This document shows positions 33,016 through 35,520 of a DNA stretch of 35,520 nt, piece by piece. Numbering within the stretch: the stretch's first letter is position 1; every line of letters starts with the position of its first letter. Made by a program: the position numbers and the translations under genes. Location: positions 1-35,520 of the forward strand of contig JBOFWC010000143.1 in NCBI GenBank assembly GCA_051653405.1, in the 5' to 3' direction. Origin of the DNA: Proteocatella sp051653405 (lineage in GTDB: Bacteria; Bacillota; Clostridia; Peptostreptococcales; Filifactoraceae). Under the pieces are notes generated by a model. The model was not told the DNA's origin, ran no database searches, and worked only from the letters and a program-made list of their open reading frames with translations.

Positions 33016-33735
33016 TTAAATATCTAGTACCTGACTTCGTTTTTCCATAGTAAGTATTCTTGTGAAATCAGTCTTAGTTTCTATTTCCATATAATTTTTA
33101 AATTTTTTAGTAATATAATAACAATCCTGAAAATGCATTGGAATAAATACATCTGGTTTTATTTTTTCTATAAAATATTTTCCTCCATAAAAATAAGCAT
33201 CTTCAAGTCTAGGGTCTACAGGGAAAAAGGCAATATCTATATGAATACCTTCCAGTTTTTCTACTTCGGCAAAAAACATCTTTTTCGCATTTTCTTTTTC
33301 TGACTCTGACTCCCCTTCCCAGTGCCACCAGTTTAAATCTCCAGCATGAAATATATTTTTCCCATCTATATTTACAAGAAAACTAATCCCCTCATCAGTA
33401 GATCCAAATGTTTGTATTTTAAGTCCATCTATCTCAAGTGTTTGATATGGCTCGCATAATGTTATAGACTCATTCTTAGCTATTCTTAAATCATTCGAAA
33501 TGACATATTTAGAATTTTTATGAAGTTTAAAAATTTCTTTATCAAAATGATCATAATGAGCATGCGATACAAAAAATATAACTTCTTTTTCGTCAGAAAA
33601 ATCTTCAGGCTTGAGCTTCCCGCAAGAAAAAGCACTTTGTTTTTTACAATTGTCTTCAAAATAATCAAAAACCAAGATTTTATCTTCAGTTTCTACAAAA
33701 AATCCACTATGAAATAGGTATTTTATTTTTAACAT
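33016..33735 (-). CDS. MBL-fold metallo-hydrolase
   Basis: Metallo-beta-lactamase-fold protein of 239 residues with the metal motif SHAHYDHFD (His58, His60, Asp62, His63), a further ligand region IFHAGDLNWWHWEG (about 129-142) and a final histidine in FIPMHFQDCYY. It resembles small UlaG/YtnP-type hydrolases with an N-terminal LFHSGFFVET strand, but the substrate is not identifiable. GGAGG lies 6 bases before the ATG. It is first in the minus-strand run, 20 bases before rnr, and divergent from the pseudouridine synthase gene. Confidence 0.88.
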   Translation of the reverse strand: MLKIKYLFHSGFFVETEDKILVFDYFEDNCKKQSAFSCGKLKPEDFSDEKEVIFFVSHAHYDHFDKEIFKLHKNSKYVISNDLRIAKNESITLCEPYQTLEIDGLKIQTFGSTDEGISFLVNIDGKNIFHAGDLNWWHWEGESESEKENAKKMFFAEVEKLEGIHIDIAFFPVDPRLEDAYFYGGKYFIEKIKPDVFIPMHFQDCYYITKKFKNYMEIETKTDFTRILTMEKRSQVLDI

Positions 33736-33994
33736 CCTAAACCTCCATTTATATATTCATGCAAATAAGCTTCTTTTTATATTATATTCCTATCCTTATA
33801 ATAACATTTTAAATGAAAAACTCCAAAAAAAATTTATATTAAAAGCGAAAAATATACAGTGTCCAATTTAATTATCTGTTAAAATCAAGCTTTCCGAAAG
33901 ATAAATAATATTTATGTCTAGAAAAAAAATATATATTGTGTTATAATTTTTATTAAATGAAATATATTTACGATTTATTATGTGAGGATATATT
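33736..33994. other. Divergent intergenic region with candidate promoter
   Basis: 259 AT-rich bases between the MBL gene and the pseudouridine synthase gene. For the plus-strand gene there is an extended -10, TGTTATAAT (33939-33947), 48 bases before the ATG, with no good -35. For the minus strand a TATAAT lies within 33780-33790, also without a convincing -35. No structured RNA or repeat is recognised. Confidence 0.5.
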
Positions 33995-34699
33995 ATGAGA
34001 CTTAACAAATTTATAGCAGCAAGCGGAATAACATCTAGGCGAAAAGCCGATGAACTTATAAAAAACGGGGATATCTCTATAAATGGAGTTCAAATAACAG
34101 AACTTGGTACAGAGGTATCAGAAAACGACATCGTTACCTATAAAGGAAAAATTATAAATGAAGAATCGTCGAAAATTTATATAATGATTAATAAACCTGC
34201 TAAATATCTTTCGAGTGTTTCTGATGATAGAGATAGAAAAACAGTTATTGATCTAGTTAAAGACAGTTATTCAGAACGACTTTATCCCGTCGGAAGGCTT
34301 GATTATGATACTGAAGGTCTTTTGATTTTAACAAACGATGGAGAAATAACAAATAAATTAACTCATCCTAGACATCATATAAAAAAGACCTATTTTGTTA
34401 AAACTAATAAGCCTATAACTAGAGATATTATATCAGCTCTAGAAAACGGAGTTTTAATCGATGATTATATGACTAGAGAAGCTACAGTTATTTTAAATCC
34501 TAAAAATAACAATCAATGCGAAATAACAATAGGCGAAGGCAAAAATAGACAAGTAAGAAAAATGTTTGCATCTCAAGGTTTAGAAGTTGTTTATCTTAAA
34601 AGAATCTCAATGGGAAATCTTAAATTAGGATCACTTCCCATAGGAAAAATAAGAGAACTTACTAAAGATGAAGTTGAATATTTAAAATCAATAAATTGA
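33995..34699 (+). CDS. RsuA/RluB-family pseudouridine synthase
   Basis: Converts specific uridines in rRNA to pseudouridine. N-terminal S4 RNA-binding domain (1-60; RLNKFIAASGITSRRKADELI region), then the catalytic motif GRLDYDTEGLLILTNDG (100-116) with nucleophile Asp103, and the family ending GKNRQVRKMFASQGLEVVYLKRISMG. Length 234 aa fits the RsuA/RluB group; 23S-type (RluB) is more likely in Firmicutes, but 16S cannot be excluded. GAGGATATATT precedes the ATG. It stands alone; in many Firmicutes rluB follows scpB, which is absent here. Confidence 0.92.
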   Translation: MRLNKFIAASGITSRRKADELIKNGDISINGVQITELGTEVSENDIVTYKGKIINEESSKIYIMINKPAKYLSSVSDDRDRKTVIDLVKDSYSERLYPVGRLDYDTEGLLILTNDGEITNKLTHPRHHIKKTYFVKTNKPITRDIISALENGVLIDDYMTREATVILNPKNNNQCEITIGEGKNRQVRKMFASQGLEVVYLKRISMGNLKLGSLPIGKIRELTKDEVEYLKSIN

Positions 34700-35029
34700 A
34701 CCTTATCTTTCTAATAATATAATTATCTTTTTATCAATCGCAAACGTTTTAAATTTAAAAAATTAATTTTGGGGTTTCTTATAAATAATTTCATATGTAT
34801 AAATTTAAGTTTTAAGCAATAATTTCTTAACACTTGTGTTTTTTATACACTTTTTTATAATCAAATAAACTTTTTAAAGATATTTTTGTCGTTTATTATT
34901 TAACTATGATTGCAAGCCAAATATCTTTTTATTCAAAAATGAATCTTTTCATTTATTTTTCTATATCGTTGTGTTATTTTATAAATATAGAAACATTTTA
35001 AACCAATTATCTAAAGGAGTTGTCATTTT
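34700..35029. other. AT-rich intergenic region upstream of the carboxylase-type gene
   Basis: 330 bases without a gene. A plausible sigma-A promoter for the following gene is TTGTGT (34834-34839), 16 bases, TATAAT (34856-34861). A 9-bp inverted repeat, TTTCTATAT/ATATAGAAA (34958-34966/34985-34993), lies in the leader about 40 bases before the start codon. No clear terminator for the pseudouridine synthase gene and no known riboswitch were recognised. Confidence 0.45.
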
Positions 35030-35520
35030 ATGATTAATAATATAAATATAACAGAAACAGTTTTAAGAGATGGCCACCAATCTTTAATGGCTACAAGACT
35101 CTCAACAGAAGATATGCTTCCTATAATAAAGACCATGGATGAAGCTGGATACTACTCATTAGAAATGTGGGGAGGCGCTACATTTGATTCTTGTCTAAGA
35201 TACTTAAACGAAGACCCTTGGGAAAGACTTAGAATAATAAAAAAGAATGTCAAAAACACAAAACTTCAGATGCTTTTAAGAGGGCAAAATCTTTTGGGAT
35301 ACAAACATTACAGTAATGATGTTGTAGATATGTTTATAAAAAAAGCAATAGAGAACGGAATCGACATAATAAGAGTTTTTGACGCTCTAAATGACTATAG
35401 TAACCTTATATCAAGTATAAATTCTATAAATAAATACGGTGGAATAGCTCAAGCTGCCATAGTATATACAGAGAGTCCAGTCCATACGCTTGATTATTAT
35501 ATTGATCTTGCAAAAAAACT
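35030..35520 (+). CDS. Oxaloacetate decarboxylase alpha / pyruvate carboxylase subunit B, N-terminal part
   Basis: The first 163 residues of a carboxyltransferase-domain protein that runs off the right edge. ITETVLRDGHQSLMATRLS (7-25) carries the metal-site aspartate, SLEMWGGATFDSCLRYLNED (43-62) and LLRGQNLLGYKHYSNDVV (82-99) are hallmarks, followed by IDIIRVFDALND. Full-length members bind the metal and oxaloacetate or pyruvate and usually end in a biotin-carrier domain, which would be modified by BirA (7021-8001). Oxaloacetate decarboxylase alpha, methylmalonyl-CoA decarboxylase-type and PycB proteins share this domain and cannot be told apart here. AAAGGAG is 12 bases before the ATG. The gene looks intact up to the edge. 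Confidence 0.92.
   Translation, partial: MINNINITETVLRDGHQSLMATRLSTEDMLPIIKTMDEAGYYSLEMWGGATFDSCLRYLNEDPWERLRIIKKNVKNTKLQMLLRGQNLLGYKHYSNDVVDMFIKKAIENGIDIIRVFDALNDYSNLISSINSINKYGGIAQAAIVYTESPVHTLDYYIDLAKK

Noticed and set aside
396..33735. Many frames of 60-150 codons opposite the main genes (for example 25369-25833 plus)
   Set aside because: They lie antisense to well-recognised genes, lack ribosome sites and have no recognisable family features.
34738..34752. Possible CcpA cre site around AAACGTTT
   Set aside because: Matches the cre consensus with about three mismatches in an AT-rich region; not enough to call.

Overview
The window is AT-rich, densely packed bacterial DNA of low-GC Gram-positive type. 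Strong GGAGG-like ribosome sites, TTG/GTG starts, and the gene order obgE-yhbY-nadD-yqeK-lytR-rsfS and tmk-holB-ricT-trmN6-rsmI point to Clostridia. A Peptostreptococcaceae/Acetoanaerobium-like anaerobe is my best guess (inference). A flavodiiron protein and a UGA-containing gene fit an anaerobe that makes selenoproteins. No selA/B/C/D genes lie in the window.

Layout. 1-2375 (minus): a type IIA topoisomerase pair, subunit B followed by the start of subunit A. 2557-5320: two HesB/IscA-like genes on the plus strand flank a minus-strand unrecognised gene and ogt. The first HesB protein uses cysteine. The second (5045-5320) has an in-frame UGA exactly at the aligned cysteine, followed by a well-formed bacterial SECIS hairpin, so it reads as a selenoprotein that standard gene calling would miss. 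5441-5612: a roughly 172-bp long imperfect palindrome of MITE type.

5640-11418 (minus): one operon with its own promoter. It encodes an ATP-grasp ligase, an aspartate/glutamate racemase, a MurE-like ligase without the meso-DAP signature, BirA and PepV. The first three look like a peptidoglycan D-amino-acid (probably D-Asp) module. 11503-11523 is the terminator of the next block.

11529-33735 (minus): a long run of nearly gapless genes. From its upstream end: MBL-fold hydrolase, rnr, flavodiiron protein, smpB, SEC-C protein, queG-like, nth, VanW/G5 protein, cobU, cobS, cobC-like, HAD phosphatase, obgE, yhbY, nadD, yqeK, LCP protein, rsfS, glyQ, glyS, tmk, short holB, ricT, trmN6-like, rsmI. 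Themes are RNA quality control, ribosome assembly, the last cobalamin steps, cell-wall polymer attachment and tRNA charging. A strong hairpin sits just before the queG ribosome site, so the run is probably more than one transcript.

33995-35520 (plus): an RsuA/RluB-type pseudouridine synthase, a 330-bp AT-rich gap, and the 5' end of a biotin-dependent carboxylase/oxaloacetate decarboxylase alpha-type subunit (oadA/pycB) cut by the window edge.

No tRNA, rRNA, CRISPR array, transposase or phage gene was seen.
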